Source: Segatella copri
Lineage (GTDB): Bacteria > Bacteroidota > Bacteroidia > Bacteroidales > Bacteroidaceae
Assembly: GCF_009494395.1 (NCBI RefSeq)
Contig: NZ_VZCB01000003.1
Span: forward strand, 1 to 46,900
Direction of reading: 5' to 3'
Length of the DNA: 46,900 bases
The position numbers and the translations under genes were made by a program. Under the pieces are notes generated by a model. It was given only the letters and a program-made list of their open reading frames with translations, was not told where the DNA came from and made no database searches. Each line of letters starts with the position of its first letter. Position 1 is the first letter of the stretch. Shown here piece by piece: positions 1 through 5,666 of this stretch.

Positions 1-267
1 CGTTCTCTTTTCCACAAGCACATCGAAAGCCTTTTGGATGGAAAGCAACAACTGCTCGATGTCCTTGTTGGTTTCCACGGCTTCCTTGCTCTTGCCCTCC
101 AATCGGCTGGCACGAGGATTCCAAAGCGATGGAGTGCAAGACAACTTGCAGGAGAACTGCGCCATAGTCCTGTTCACCGTGATGCGTCCCATGATGGGAG
201 CTTTTCCATTCTTGTCCATTCCGCTCTTTTTTAGGTAGAGCAACACCTTGAATTTTTCGATTTTCAT
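1..267 (-). CDS. Tyrosine-type site-specific integrase, N-terminal part (cut by window edge)
   Basis: The reverse strand reads open from an ATG at 265-267 to the left edge (89 codons). The start of the product is MKIEKFKVLLYLKKSG, followed by a GKAPIMGRITVNRT stretch and a CKLSCTPSLWNPRASRLEGKS-like segment. This is the arm-type DNA-binding domain pattern (short beta strands, then 'W..K..R..G.s.e....N') that begins Bacteroidota phage and conjugative-transposon integrases. The catalytic domain lies outside the window, so integrity cannot be judged. A Bacteroidota -7 element (TATATTTG) sits 22 bases upstream. Its presence implies that a mobile element extends leftward, with this window holding the chromosomal or distal side. 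Family is fairly sure; the element type is not determinable. Confidence 0.8.
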   Translation of the reverse strand, partial: MKIEKFKVLLYLKKSGMDKNGKAPIMGRITVNRTMAQFSCKLSCTPSLWNPRASRLEGKSKEAVETNKDIEQLLLSIQKAFDVLVEKRT

Positions 268-313
268 AACGCTTACATTTTGAGTGTGCAAATATAATCA
301 TTTTGTAAGCGTT
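268..313. repeat. 9-bp inverted repeat bracketing the integrase promoter
   Basis: AACGCTTAC at 268-276 is matched by its exact reverse complement GTAAGCGTT at 305-313. The TATATTTG -7 element of the integrase promoter (289-296, minus strand) lies between the arms. The placement directly before the integrase start suits an operator or a recombinase/excisionase binding site. This function is inferred from position only. Confidence 0.55.
289..296 (-). promoter_or_regulatory. Bacteroidota -7 promoter element for the left-edge integrase
   Basis: The minus strand reads TATATTTG, matching TAnnTTTG, 22 bases before the integrase ATG. No convincing -33 TTTG is seen at the usual spacing. Confidence 0.55.
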
Positions 314-585
314 CCTTGATACGCAAAACATTGAGAATCAGCGCAATAAAATCCGTCGATGCACAAAGTTGCCTTTCCGTATTGTTACCTGCTTTGCATA
401 GGTAACTGTGGCTCACGATTTAGTAACTGAACTACTTCAATATTCCTCACTCGCTTGCTTTATGCCGATTTGGCAACTTTGTGCAAATCTGCTCATTCCC
501 AACTGTTTACGTTCCAACCTCTCTTATTCTCCTTTGGCTGCTTTAGAGCTTTATGTTAATATTTATAAATCTAATTTTTTCATTC
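314..585. other. Gene-poor stretch next to integrase with a 14-bp inverted repeat and an inner hairpin
   Basis: No convincing gene is seen; the plus-strand reading frame here has no promoter or family resemblance. A perfect 14-bp inverted repeat, TGCACAAAGTTGCC at 360-373 and its complement at 472-485, encloses a second small palindrome (GTTACCT 384-390, AGGTAAC 400-406). Nested inverted repeats beside an integrase gene could be an attachment or recombinase-binding region, or the scar of a small element. Confidence 0.45.
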
Positions 586-738
586 TTATAACACACAAAA
601 TGATTCTGCTTCCTTACCGGTTCTGCGGCGATAGTCATCACGCATACGCTTTTCCATTTGTGCTATGTATTCTGCCTTTCGCTCCCTAGAAGCTTTGAAG
701 CGACGTATAAAATCTGCTTTTTTTTCTTCTATGTTCAT
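586..738 (-). CDS. Small conserved-looking basic/acidic hypothetical protein (50 aa)
   Basis: An ATG at 736-738 opens a 50-residue frame ending with TAA at 586-588. The product is strongly charged and probably helical (MNIEEKKADFIRRFKAS, then RERKAEYIAQMEKRMRDDYRRR). It has a strong AAGGAGA ribosome-binding site at 746-752, seven bases from the ATG. A full promoter follows upstream (TATCTTTG at 772-779 with TTTG at 800-803, spacing 20). Signals this complete make it a real gene despite its size. No family is recognised. The charged helix might bind nucleic acid or a partner, but nothing in the sequence decides this. Confidence 0.6.
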   Translation of the reverse strand: MNIEEKKADFIRRFKASRERKAEYIAQMEKRMRDDYRRRTGKEAESFCVL

Positions 739-771
739 AACGTAATCTCCTTATTAATTATACTTTGTGTG

Positions 772-803
772 CAAAGATATACTTTTTCTATGATACCGCC
801 AAA
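772..803 (-). promoter_or_regulatory. Promoter for the 50-aa gene
   Basis: The minus strand has TTTG (800-803), 20 bases, then TATCTTTG (772-779), the Bacteroidota -33/-7 consensus. The start codon is 33 bases downstream. Confidence 0.7.
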
Positions 804-838
804 TGTTTTTTGAAAAAAGTTATTTTCCCCAACACAAG

Positions 839-1144
839 CTATAGGAACTTTTGTTCTTCTATCACCAGTTTGCTCAATACCGGTAAGAGCTTTTCTATCT
901 TGCGGCACTTCACCTTATTATAATAGAAGTCTATATCGTCGAGGAGGTCATACGCCTGGTCTTCGGGCATATCACCACCATAGCCTCCTGCTACAATCGT
1001 TATGGCGGCCAGCTTGCGAGCATCTAAGTGGATATGGAAATCGTAGGTGCTTCGAAGGAGCATAGGAAGAGCATTGTACATGATGTTGCAATAGTGCAGC
1101 AAGTCTTTGAAATCTTCTGATTCCGTCAAGTAAGCTTCCAGCAT
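839..1144 (-). CDS. Hypothetical protein, possibly the C-terminal part of a nonsense-split gene (101 aa)
   Basis: The frame begins at an ATG six bases after the TAG stop of the preceding frame (1151-1153), and both are in the same reading frame. If the TAG were a sense codon, the two would make one protein of about 175 residues. This part is helical, with a central LAAITIVAGGYGGDMPEDQ segment and an acidic stretch LLDDIDFYYNKVKCRK. No family is recognised. GGAAGAG just before the ATG overlaps the upstream stop and could allow coupled reinitiation, so two true cistrons remain possible. Confidence 0.5.
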   Translation of the reverse strand: MLEAYLTESEDFKDLLHYCNIMYNALPMLLRSTYDFHIHLDARKLAAITIVAGGYGGDMPEDQAYDLLDDIDFYYNKVKCRKIEKLLPVLSKLVIEEQKFL

Positions 1145-1150
1145 CTCTTC

Positions 1151-1366
1151 CTAATATTGGCGGAGAAGCAACAAGTACTTTTCCTTTCCTACCTTACCTT
1201 TTATGTTTTGGGTCATCACCCAGAACAGGGCATGGGACAGGACTATTTTATCTTCTGAAGGGTGGTAATAGAAGAGGTCGTCTTCTGGGCGATTACTCTT
1301 AGCCCATTGTTCTTCTAACTTACCGATTATTTCCTTTCGGAAGGAATTTCTTTCTTCTTTGTTCAT
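1151..1366 (-). CDS. Hypothetical protein, possibly the N-terminal part of a nonsense-split gene (71 aa)
   Basis: The best start is the ATG at 1364-1366 (MNKEERNSFRKEIIGKL). A longer frame begins at 1408, but its first 14 codons are a dispersed intergenic repeat and should not be coding. The product is a helical charged protein with a YYHPSEDKIVLSHALFWVM segment. It ends at TAG 1151-1153, and the same frame continues open into the next gene. It follows the 317-residue gene at 1415-2368 after a 48-base gap and may be cotranscribed with it. Function unknown. Confidence 0.5.
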   Translation of the reverse strand: MNKEERNSFRKEIIGKLEEQWAKSNRPEDDLFYYHPSEDKIVLSHALFWVMTQNIKGKVGKEKYLLLLRQY

Positions 1367-1387
1367 TGTATTATATTGTTTTTTGGG

Positions 1388-1416
1388 CACGCAGATTTCG
1401 CAAATCACGCAGATTT
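1388..1416. repeat. Dispersed 'CACGCAGATT' intergenic repeat
   Basis: The units CACGCAGATTT, CGCAAATCACGCAGATTT occur here, and relatives occur at 3060-3084, 3132-3161, 3189-3219 and 38065-38095. The copy overlaps the stop codon of the 317-residue gene by two bases. All copies lie between genes, so this looks like a multicopy intergenic repeat of the genome. Confidence 0.6.
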
Positions 1417-2368
1417 ATACCCCCATCGTAAACTTCATCAGGTCCATCAACAGTTCTTCAGCTATTTTCTGTGCCATCTTCTCTAATTCCTCGAAGTGAA
1501 GAAGACCGCTCTTCTTTTTGTTGGCTAGAACCATCTTGGCTAAATCTTCTGATGGAATGTGATGGAAACGAAGAAAGATCTTCTGCATCGCATTCAGCAT
1601 CGTACCACTATGCATTGCATAGTCAGATTGTGCATCTGTCAGGGTTGAAGAATCTTTTCCCTTTAATGTGGGCACCATCTTTTCGATGGAACCATATAAG
1701 GTTCGCATATCCATCAGCAGAAGTTCGGCATAGCGCTCTAATGTTGACTGCTTGGCTCCCTTCATCATGGCTTCTTCCAATCCCTGGAGGTCATCAATGT
1801 AAGGGAAGAAGTCTTCATAAGGAAACTTATTGCCTAAGTTCAAATTGACTAATTCCAAGGTTACGAAGAAGGCTACCTGACTTAACTTGGGATAGTGCTC
1901 CAAAATGTCAATCAGGTTGATATGATCACCTTTTTCCTTCAAGGACGCTGGTATCTCAGATTTGCCATGGACTGCGTCCAATGGTACGTTGTCCAGGATT
2001 TTACGTATACTACTCGGCATAAAAATATGCCATTCCGTTGCAGCTTCGTAAGTTACAACTAAATGCAATTTCTGCATCAGGAGATACCTCGCATCATTCC
2101 TCGGATACTTGATGCATTCTTCTGTTGAGGAGGATAAAAGCTTCTTGAGAAGTTCCAACTCTTCTTCAGGCAAAACCTCAAGCGTCCATAATGGGTCTTT
2201 GGTGAATATATCGGCCAAAGCATCTGCAATCTGTGCCTTGCGCCAACTCTTCGGTATATCTATACGAGCGAGTTTGCAATGCTCAATGATATTGACTTTC
2301 GTATCGAAAGACATCATGTCATTCAATGAAAGAATATCAACATAAGGGAGTTGTCGTAGTGTAATCAT
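1415..2368 (-). CDS. Hypothetical helical protein (317 aa)
   Basis: A full-length frame starting MITLRQLPYVDILSLNDM. The first 100 residues, with KVNIIEHCKLARIDIPKSWRK and ADALADIFTKDP, resemble the short helix-turn-helix-like repeats (SAP/Rho-N-like folds) seen in some Bacteroidota and Firmicutes proteins. That likeness is weak. The rest is helical, with no signal peptide, membrane segment or catalytic motif that I recognise. It is the first gene of a probable minus-strand group with the two short frames downstream (1151-1366, 839-1144). No TAnnTTTG promoter is visible directly upstream. Function unknown. Confidence 0.6.
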   Translation of the reverse strand: MITLRQLPYVDILSLNDMMSFDTKVNIIEHCKLARIDIPKSWRKAQIADALADIFTKDPLWTLEVLPEEELELLKKLLSSSTEECIKYPRNDARYLLMQKLHLVVTYEAATEWHIFMPSSIRKILDNVPLDAVHGKSEIPASLKEKGDHINLIDILEHYPKLSQVAFFVTLELVNLNLGNKFPYEDFFPYIDDLQGLEEAMMKGAKQSTLERYAELLLMDMRTLYGSIEKMVPTLKGKDSSTLTDAQSDYAMHSGTMLNAMQKIFLRFHHIPSEDLAKMVLANKKKSGLLHFEELEKMAQKIAEELLMDLMKFTMGV

Positions 2369-2766
2369 TTAGTTTACTTTTATTTTGTCCCTCATTGCAG
2401 TATCGCTCTGCACTAGTCGTCGCTCGAATGAGGAGTTTTTCGAAAACCTACCCGTCCTTCCTTGCCCTTAAGGAAGGCTCCACCTCTCATCTCGGTCTTC
2501 TCCCCTCAGGGAAGAAGAGGAAAACCGCCCTCCGGTGCTCGGAACCGCTACGCTATAAGGTTGGCGGGGCATCAAAGCCCTGCGCCATGATATGCGGGAT
2601 GGGACCGCCTTGCTACAGCTTGCTGATTGAGACAGCCTTGCTATAACATTTTACTCAGGTAACTCATGTTATTGGACTACCAACCAAAAATGTCACTATG
2701 TGTACCAGTACATGCATTTTTTAAATGACTTTTTAAACAAAGTTGAATACTTAACTGTATATTTCA
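2369..2766. other. Gene-poor, repeat-bearing intergenic stretch
   Basis: No supported gene. It contains a perfect short hairpin (CCTTCCTT, GCCCTT, AAGGAAGG at about 2456-2477). It also contains one copy of a 53-bp element at 2563-2615 whose second copy is at 3243-3296, and a short dyad around 2712-2724 (TGTAC-cag-TACA). It is GC-richer than the flanking genes. Confidence 0.5.
2563..2615. repeat. REP-like palindromic repeat, copy 1
   Basis: About 53 bases from GGCGGGGCATCAAA to GACCGCCTTGCTA recur with few changes at 3243-3296. Each copy can fold (GGCGGGGC paired with GCCC..CGCC around ATCAAA), as extragenic palindromic repeats do. The copies flank the orphan antitoxin-like gene. Confidence 0.6.
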
Positions 2767-2970
2767 TCATTCCGTAAGACTCTTCATCAATTCATCCAAA
2801 TCATTAGTAGCAAAGAGTTTTTCATTCTTTGCTGCTTCTAATGCCTTGTCTAATCTACAAGCCTTAGGGGCTTTTTGCTTTTTGGCAACCCACCCGAATT
2901 TCTTAATCAATGACTTGAAAAGAGAAATATCGGTTGCTGGGACATCTAATGTATATGTAGCTGTATTCAT
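2767..2970 (-). CDS. Orphan antitoxin-like small protein (67 aa)
   Basis: The start is the ATG at 2968-2970. It has AAGGAGA at a good distance and a full promoter behind it (TATATTTG 2994-3001, TTTG 3022-3025). The longer frame from 3054 would run through that promoter and is rejected. The product begins [18 protein letters not shown], then [14 protein letters not shown], and ends [12 protein letters not shown] beta-strand start followed by '[11 protein letters not shown]' and a charged C-terminal helix is the usual look of short antitoxins in Bacteroidota RelE/ParE pairs. No toxin frame is found on either side, so it may be a solitary antitoxin or the remains of a pair. Confidence 0.6.
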   Translation of the reverse strand: MNTATYTLDVPATDISLFKSLIKKFGWVAKKQKAPKACRLDKALEAAKNEKLFATNDLDELMKSLTE

Positions 2971-2993
2971 AATTGTATCTCCTTTTTTAGGTG

Positions 2994-3025
2994 CAAATAT
3001 AAGAGTTTTCTTTGAAACCACCAAA
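2994..3025 (-). promoter_or_regulatory. Promoter for the orphan antitoxin-like gene
   Basis: Minus-strand TTTG (3022-3025), 20 bases, TATATTTG (2994-3001); the ribosome-binding site AAGGAGA follows. Confidence 0.7.
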
Positions 3026-3059
3026 TTTTTGGAGGAGTTTTTGATTCTTGTCATAATCT

Positions 3060-3219
3060 CACACAGATTACACAGATCTCACGGTTTTTTTTACCTTTTT
3101 ACTTTTTTACCCTTTTACCTTTTAAAGTTCCCACAGATTACACAGATAAACACAGATTTTTGGACCTGTGCGGTCCTGGGGGTAAGGTCACGCAGATTGC
3201 GCAGATGACGCAGATTTTT
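3060..3219. repeat. Cluster of three dispersed 'CACAGATTACACAGAT' repeats
   Basis: Three related units lie at 3060-3084, 3132-3161 and 3189-3219, each built from ACGCAGAT/ACACAGAT words. They are separated by a polypyrimidine tract (3085-3123) and by GGACC-tgtgc-GGTCC (3161-3177). Similar units occur at 1388-1416 and 38065-38095. No gene is seen here. Confidence 0.6.
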
Positions 3220-3242
3220 GGGACCTATACGGTCTCAGAAGT

Positions 3243-3296
3243 GGCGGGGCATCAAAACCCTCGCCATGTTATACGGGATGGGACCGCCTTACTATA
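3243..3296. repeat. REP-like palindromic repeat, copy 2
   Basis: Second copy of the element at 2563-2615, just downstream of the antiterminator cistron group (last stop at 3306). Its dyad could act as a transcript end. Confidence 0.6.
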
Positions 3297-3305
3297 GGTA
3301 CCTTA

Positions 3306-3563
3306 TCACTTCTCAACCTTTAAGGTAATCTCATCACCAAAAGTCAAGATGACACGCTTGGCGTTCTCCTGCTCTAAGGTCTGCACCTGATTCTCAAGCC
3401 AAAGGCTCATGAAGGAAAGGTCAGGATGGTACAAATCCGTATAGCGATAGACTTCCGGGAAACCATGAACTTGATCCGTGGCTGTAATTTCCAAGAAATA
3501 TTGAGGGTCTGGCGAGGTACTTTTCCTCGTCAGTACCACTTGCTTAAGATCTAATATTTCCAT
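3306..3563 (-). CDS. Hypothetical 85-aa protein cotranscribed with the UpxY-like gene
   Basis: Starts MEILDLKQVVLTRKSTS five bases after the stop of the antiterminator gene, so the two are almost certainly one transcript. The product alternates short strands (DPQYFLEITATDQVHGF; NAKRVILTFGDEITLKVEK), suggesting a small beta-rich fold. No signal peptide is present and I do not recognise a family. In Bacteroides capsule loci upxY is followed by upxZ (about 160 residues, an inhibitor of other UpxY proteins). This protein is too short to be an ordinary UpxZ, though its position is equivalent. A partner or modulator of the antiterminator is a reasonable guess only. Confidence 0.6.
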   Translation of the reverse strand: MEILDLKQVVLTRKSTSPDPQYFLEITATDQVHGFPEVYRYTDLYHPDLSFMSLWLENQVQTLEQENAKRVILTFGDEITLKVEK

Positions 3564-3568
3564 ATACT

Positions 3569-4114
3569 CTATTCGATTTTTTGCAAGAATGCTTTAGGAA
3601 TATATCCTGTCGTAACAGCACACAACCCCTTGATACTCACATAAAGTTTATGATCTTTTTTGATACGGACGACATAGCCTTCCGCTCCTTTCAAAGGACC
3701 TTCAATAACTCTGAACTTGTCGCCTTTGGTAAACTTGGGATTATACTCATCATAAAAATCAAGTCCTTCAACACCAGAAGTTGCCACAATATTGAAGATT
3801 TTCACTTCGCGTTCAGAAATTTTAGAAGGTTCTTTCAAGTTCTCAGAATTTTTGCCACGATAGAGCATCACTTTATTGAGAAACATACGCTCCATCTCTT
3901 CTGCTTCTATTCTCGTGGTACGGAAAAGAATAAGAGATGGCATAATAGGAACTTCCTTCACCAGTCTCTTTTTCTTATTCTTGTCCCAATATTCTTGTTT
4001 CACATCATAAATATGTTCTATCTCATTGGTAACGAAATATGCCTTGATAGGCTTTCCTTTCCCAAAAAATATCTTGAATGCATACCAACTCTTCTCGTTG
4101 TCTGGTTGTATCAT
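3569..4114 (-). CDS. UpxY-like / NusG-family transcription antiterminator
   Basis: 181 residues. The NGN domain occupies about 1-100: it opens with SWYAFKIFFGKGKPIKAYF and contains the KEVPIMPSLILFRTT strand typical of NusG paralogues. A linker follows, then a KOW motif at about 129-158 (KFTKGDKFRVIEGPLKGAEG). Length and layout fit the UpxY specialised NusG family. These proteins act in cis on the leader RNA of long polysaccharide operons to prevent early termination. Here the only clear cistron behind it is an 85-residue gene, with no glycosyltransferase, so its target operon is not visible. The upstream 224-base leader is preceded by an invertible promoter currently facing the other way, so the gene is predicted silent in this arrangement. 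Confidence 0.85.
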   Translation of the reverse strand: MIQPDNEKSWYAFKIFFGKGKPIKAYFVTNEIEHIYDVKQEYWDKNKKKRLVKEVPIMPSLILFRTTRIEAEEMERMFLNKVMLYRGKNSENLKEPSKISEREVKIFNIVATSGVEGLDFYDEYNPKFTKGDKFRVIEGPLKGAEGYVVRIKKDHKLYVSIKGLCAVTTGYIPKAFLQKIE

Positions 4115-4338
4115 TGTTTTTTTCTATTTTGGTCAGGGTGTACTTCTCATTCCCCCGTGTCGTGAAATCATGTTTCAAAACACTTGGCAAGAAAGGGTTG
4201 GTTAGTCTATTCCCAATAACGGAAACCTCTAATCACAGACATACTCCTGATCCAAGAGCATGATAGTCTGCAACCCTTGGAATGATTAGCTGTCCGATTC
4301 CTTTGTCCTCAAAATCCTTCCCTCAATCACTCCCGTTC
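4115..4338 (-). other. Untranslated leader between invertible promoter and UpxY-like gene
   Basis: A 224-base stretch without a gene. On the minus strand I find no TAnnTTTG element in it, so transcription of the antiterminator should depend on the switch at 4339-4543. UpxY proteins are known to need leader sequence for their action, so this is the likely cis element. Confidence 0.5.
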
Positions 4339-4367
4339 TTCTGAATCTCTACATAAGAGATACAGAA
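4339..4367 (+). repeat. Left inverted repeat of the invertible promoter
   Basis: 29 bases, pairing with 4515-4543; core words CTGAATCTCT and ACATAAGAGATACAG. The single mismatch is at 4347-equivalent (G:A difference in the TAGAGATTC/TAAAGATTC part). Confidence 0.85.
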
Positions 4368-4474
4368 ATGCCGAAAACTTTCGTTCAATCAACGACTTAG
4401 GAATTTATGTATTAAAAGAATAGTAAAAAAATGTTGATTTTTATAGAACAATATTAATTTTTTAACACGCATAA

Positions 4475-4506
4475 TTTGCTAGTTTCCAACATTTTTCGTA
4501 TTTTTG
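4475..4506 (+). promoter_or_regulatory. Promoter inside the invertible segment
   Basis: TTTG at 4475-4478 and TATTTTTG at 4499-4506 with 20-base spacing, a perfect match to the Bacteroidota consensus. In this assembly it produces RNA antisense to the recombinase gene, if active. Confidence 0.8.
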
Positions 4507-4514
4507 CAAGGTGA

Positions 4515-4543
4515 TTCTGTATCTCTTATGTAAAGATTCAGAA
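4515..4543 (-). repeat. Right inverted repeat of the invertible promoter
   Basis: Reverse-complement partner of 4339-4367 (28 of 29 bases). It starts nine bases after the -7 element, so the transcription start would fall at the repeat. Confidence 0.85.
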
Positions 4544-4590
4544 AAATTGGTTCATTTTTCGAAAACCCTCTTTTTATTCTTTTTTGTGGC

Positions 4591-5547
4591 TTATAGGGCT
4601 GCCAGTATCTTGGCGTTGGCATCATCCACTTCTGAGCTTTTGATGGAGCGGAGATAGATTTGTGTGGTGGTTTCGGAATGATGTCCCAATGCCTCGCTGA
4701 TGACTGAAATAGAGATATGGTTGTCTCTTGCTGCCGTTGCCCAGGAATGGCGGGCGATATAGAGGGTAAGTTTGCCTTTGATGCCTATCTTAGTTCCTAA
4801 CTTCCTGAGATGGTAGGAGATACGGGCTTCCGCATTGTGATACTGGCGCGCCTCTTCCTGCATTTTGTCAATAGTTTTATCCTGTCTTTTGTTTCCATCA
4901 TCAACAAGGAAAGGAAAGAGATAAGATGAGGAGGCGGTCTGCGCCTGGTACTTTTCCATCAGCTCCTGCATCTCCTTCTCCCATCGGATGGTGAGGCGCT
5001 GTCTTGTCTTGCTTCGGGTGTAATGGAGATAGCCTTCCTTGAGGTCGGATTTTCGGAGATGAACCAGGTCGATGAAAGAGATACCACGCAGATAGAAACT
5101 CATCAGGAATGTATCTCTTGCCATCTCTTCCTTGGGAGTGAGATCCTTGACAGATTGCAGGCTCTTGATCTGGCTGACATTATCTGTAGGTATGGCTCTC
5201 TTGCGGGTTGGGGCAATACCGGTATAGACATCCGAGAAGGGATGCTGCTGTGGCGTCAGTCCCTTTGCCACAGCTTTGTTGTAGGTGGCACGGAGGATGC
5301 GGAGATAGAAGGAACTGGTGTTTCTGCATACCTCCGCCGTATGATGCAGGTACGCCTCATACGAGCGCATCACTTCTGCATCTATCTCTTTTAGGGCAAT
5401 ATCCTTGTTGTCCCGGTATCGCTTAAAGCTGTTGAGGGTTGCCTTGTAATGAAGCGAGGTGCGGTATTGCCCGTTCTTCAGCAACAGGGCGATGAGGAGG
5501 TTCATGAACTGGAATAACGACTCTGATGTTTTCTTGTTTCTTGACAT
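4591..5547 (-). CDS. Tyrosine recombinase, probable invertase of the adjacent promoter
   Basis: 318 residues from the ATG at 5545-5547 (MSRNKKTSESLFQFM). A frame 15 codons longer exists, but its start lies in an inverted repeat and lacks a ribosome-binding site. The N-terminal SAM-like core-binding domain is at about 10-95. Catalytic residues seen: R154 in FYLRGISFIDL, K180 in YTRSKTRQ, R266-H267 in IARHSWAT (the usual first box II His replaced by Tyr263), H289 in EALGHHS and the nucleophile Y298 in TTQIYLRS. There is no arm domain, as in stand-alone Bacteroidota DNA invertases such as the Tsr-type enzymes. The gene ends 47 bases from the inverted repeat, which makes it the obvious candidate to flip that segment. 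Confidence 0.9.
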   Translation of the reverse strand: MSRNKKTSESLFQFMNLLIALLLKNGQYRTSLHYKATLNSFKRYRDNKDIALKEIDAEVMRSYEAYLHHTAEVCRNTSSFYLRILRATYNKAVAKGLTPQQHPFSDVYTGIAPTRKRAIPTDNVSQIKSLQSVKDLTPKEEMARDTFLMSFYLRGISFIDLVHLRKSDLKEGYLHYTRSKTRQRLTIRWEKEMQELMEKYQAQTASSSYLFPFLVDDGNKRQDKTIDKMQEEARQYHNAEARISYHLRKLGTKIGIKGKLTLYIARHSWATAARDNHISISVISEALGHHSETTTQIYLRSIKSSEVDDANAKILAAL

Positions 5548-5571
5548 AACGATTGTGTATTTATGAAGTTT

Positions 5572-5640
5572 ATTAATATATGATAGGGGCACCTCTGTCT
5601 CTATTCAAGAAACAAAGATGCCCCTATATAATATATTAAT
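5572..5640. repeat. Imperfect inverted repeat between recombinase and patatin genes
   Basis: Arms 5572-5591 (ATTAATATATGATAGGGGCA) and 5619-5640 pair over about 20 bases with a two-base bulge; the 27-base centre holds CAAAGATG. It may be a transcription terminator for the patatin gene, but no T-run follows. It could also be a binding site of the recombinase upstream of its own start. Confidence 0.5.
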
Positions 5641-5666
5641 GTGTCAAGGACGCCAGTTCGAAGAAA

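Larger units (their letters stand above)
4339..4543. promoter_or_regulatory. Invertible promoter segment (phase-variation switch), OFF orientation
   Basis: Inverted repeats of 29 bp with one mismatch lie at 4339-4367 and 4515-4543 and enclose 147 bp. Inside is one consensus Bacteroidota promoter (TTTG 4475-4478, 20 bases, TATTTTTG 4499-4506) reading rightward, away from the antiterminator at 3569-4114 and into the 3' end of the recombinase gene. No TAnnTTTG element on the minus strand was found inside the segment or in the leader. Inversion would aim this promoter at the antiterminator. The architecture (about 30-bp repeats, 150-200-bp segment, promoter, leader, upxY, nearby recombinase) matches the invertible capsule promoters of Bacteroides. 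Inversion itself is inferred. Confidence 0.85.

Noticed and set aside
374..471. A second invertible promoter between the 14-bp repeats at 360-485
   Set aside because: No TAnnTTTG element was found on either strand between the arms, and the arms are short.
408..689. 93-codon plus-strand frame
   Set aside because: Overlaps the better-supported 50-residue minus-strand gene and lies in the inverted-repeat region; product lacks any family pattern.
1367..1408. N-terminal extension of the 71-aa gene
   Set aside because: It encodes a dispersed intergenic repeat (1388-1416), not protein.
3060..3219. CRISPR-like array
   Set aside because: Repeat units are short, variable and unevenly spaced, and no cas gene is present.
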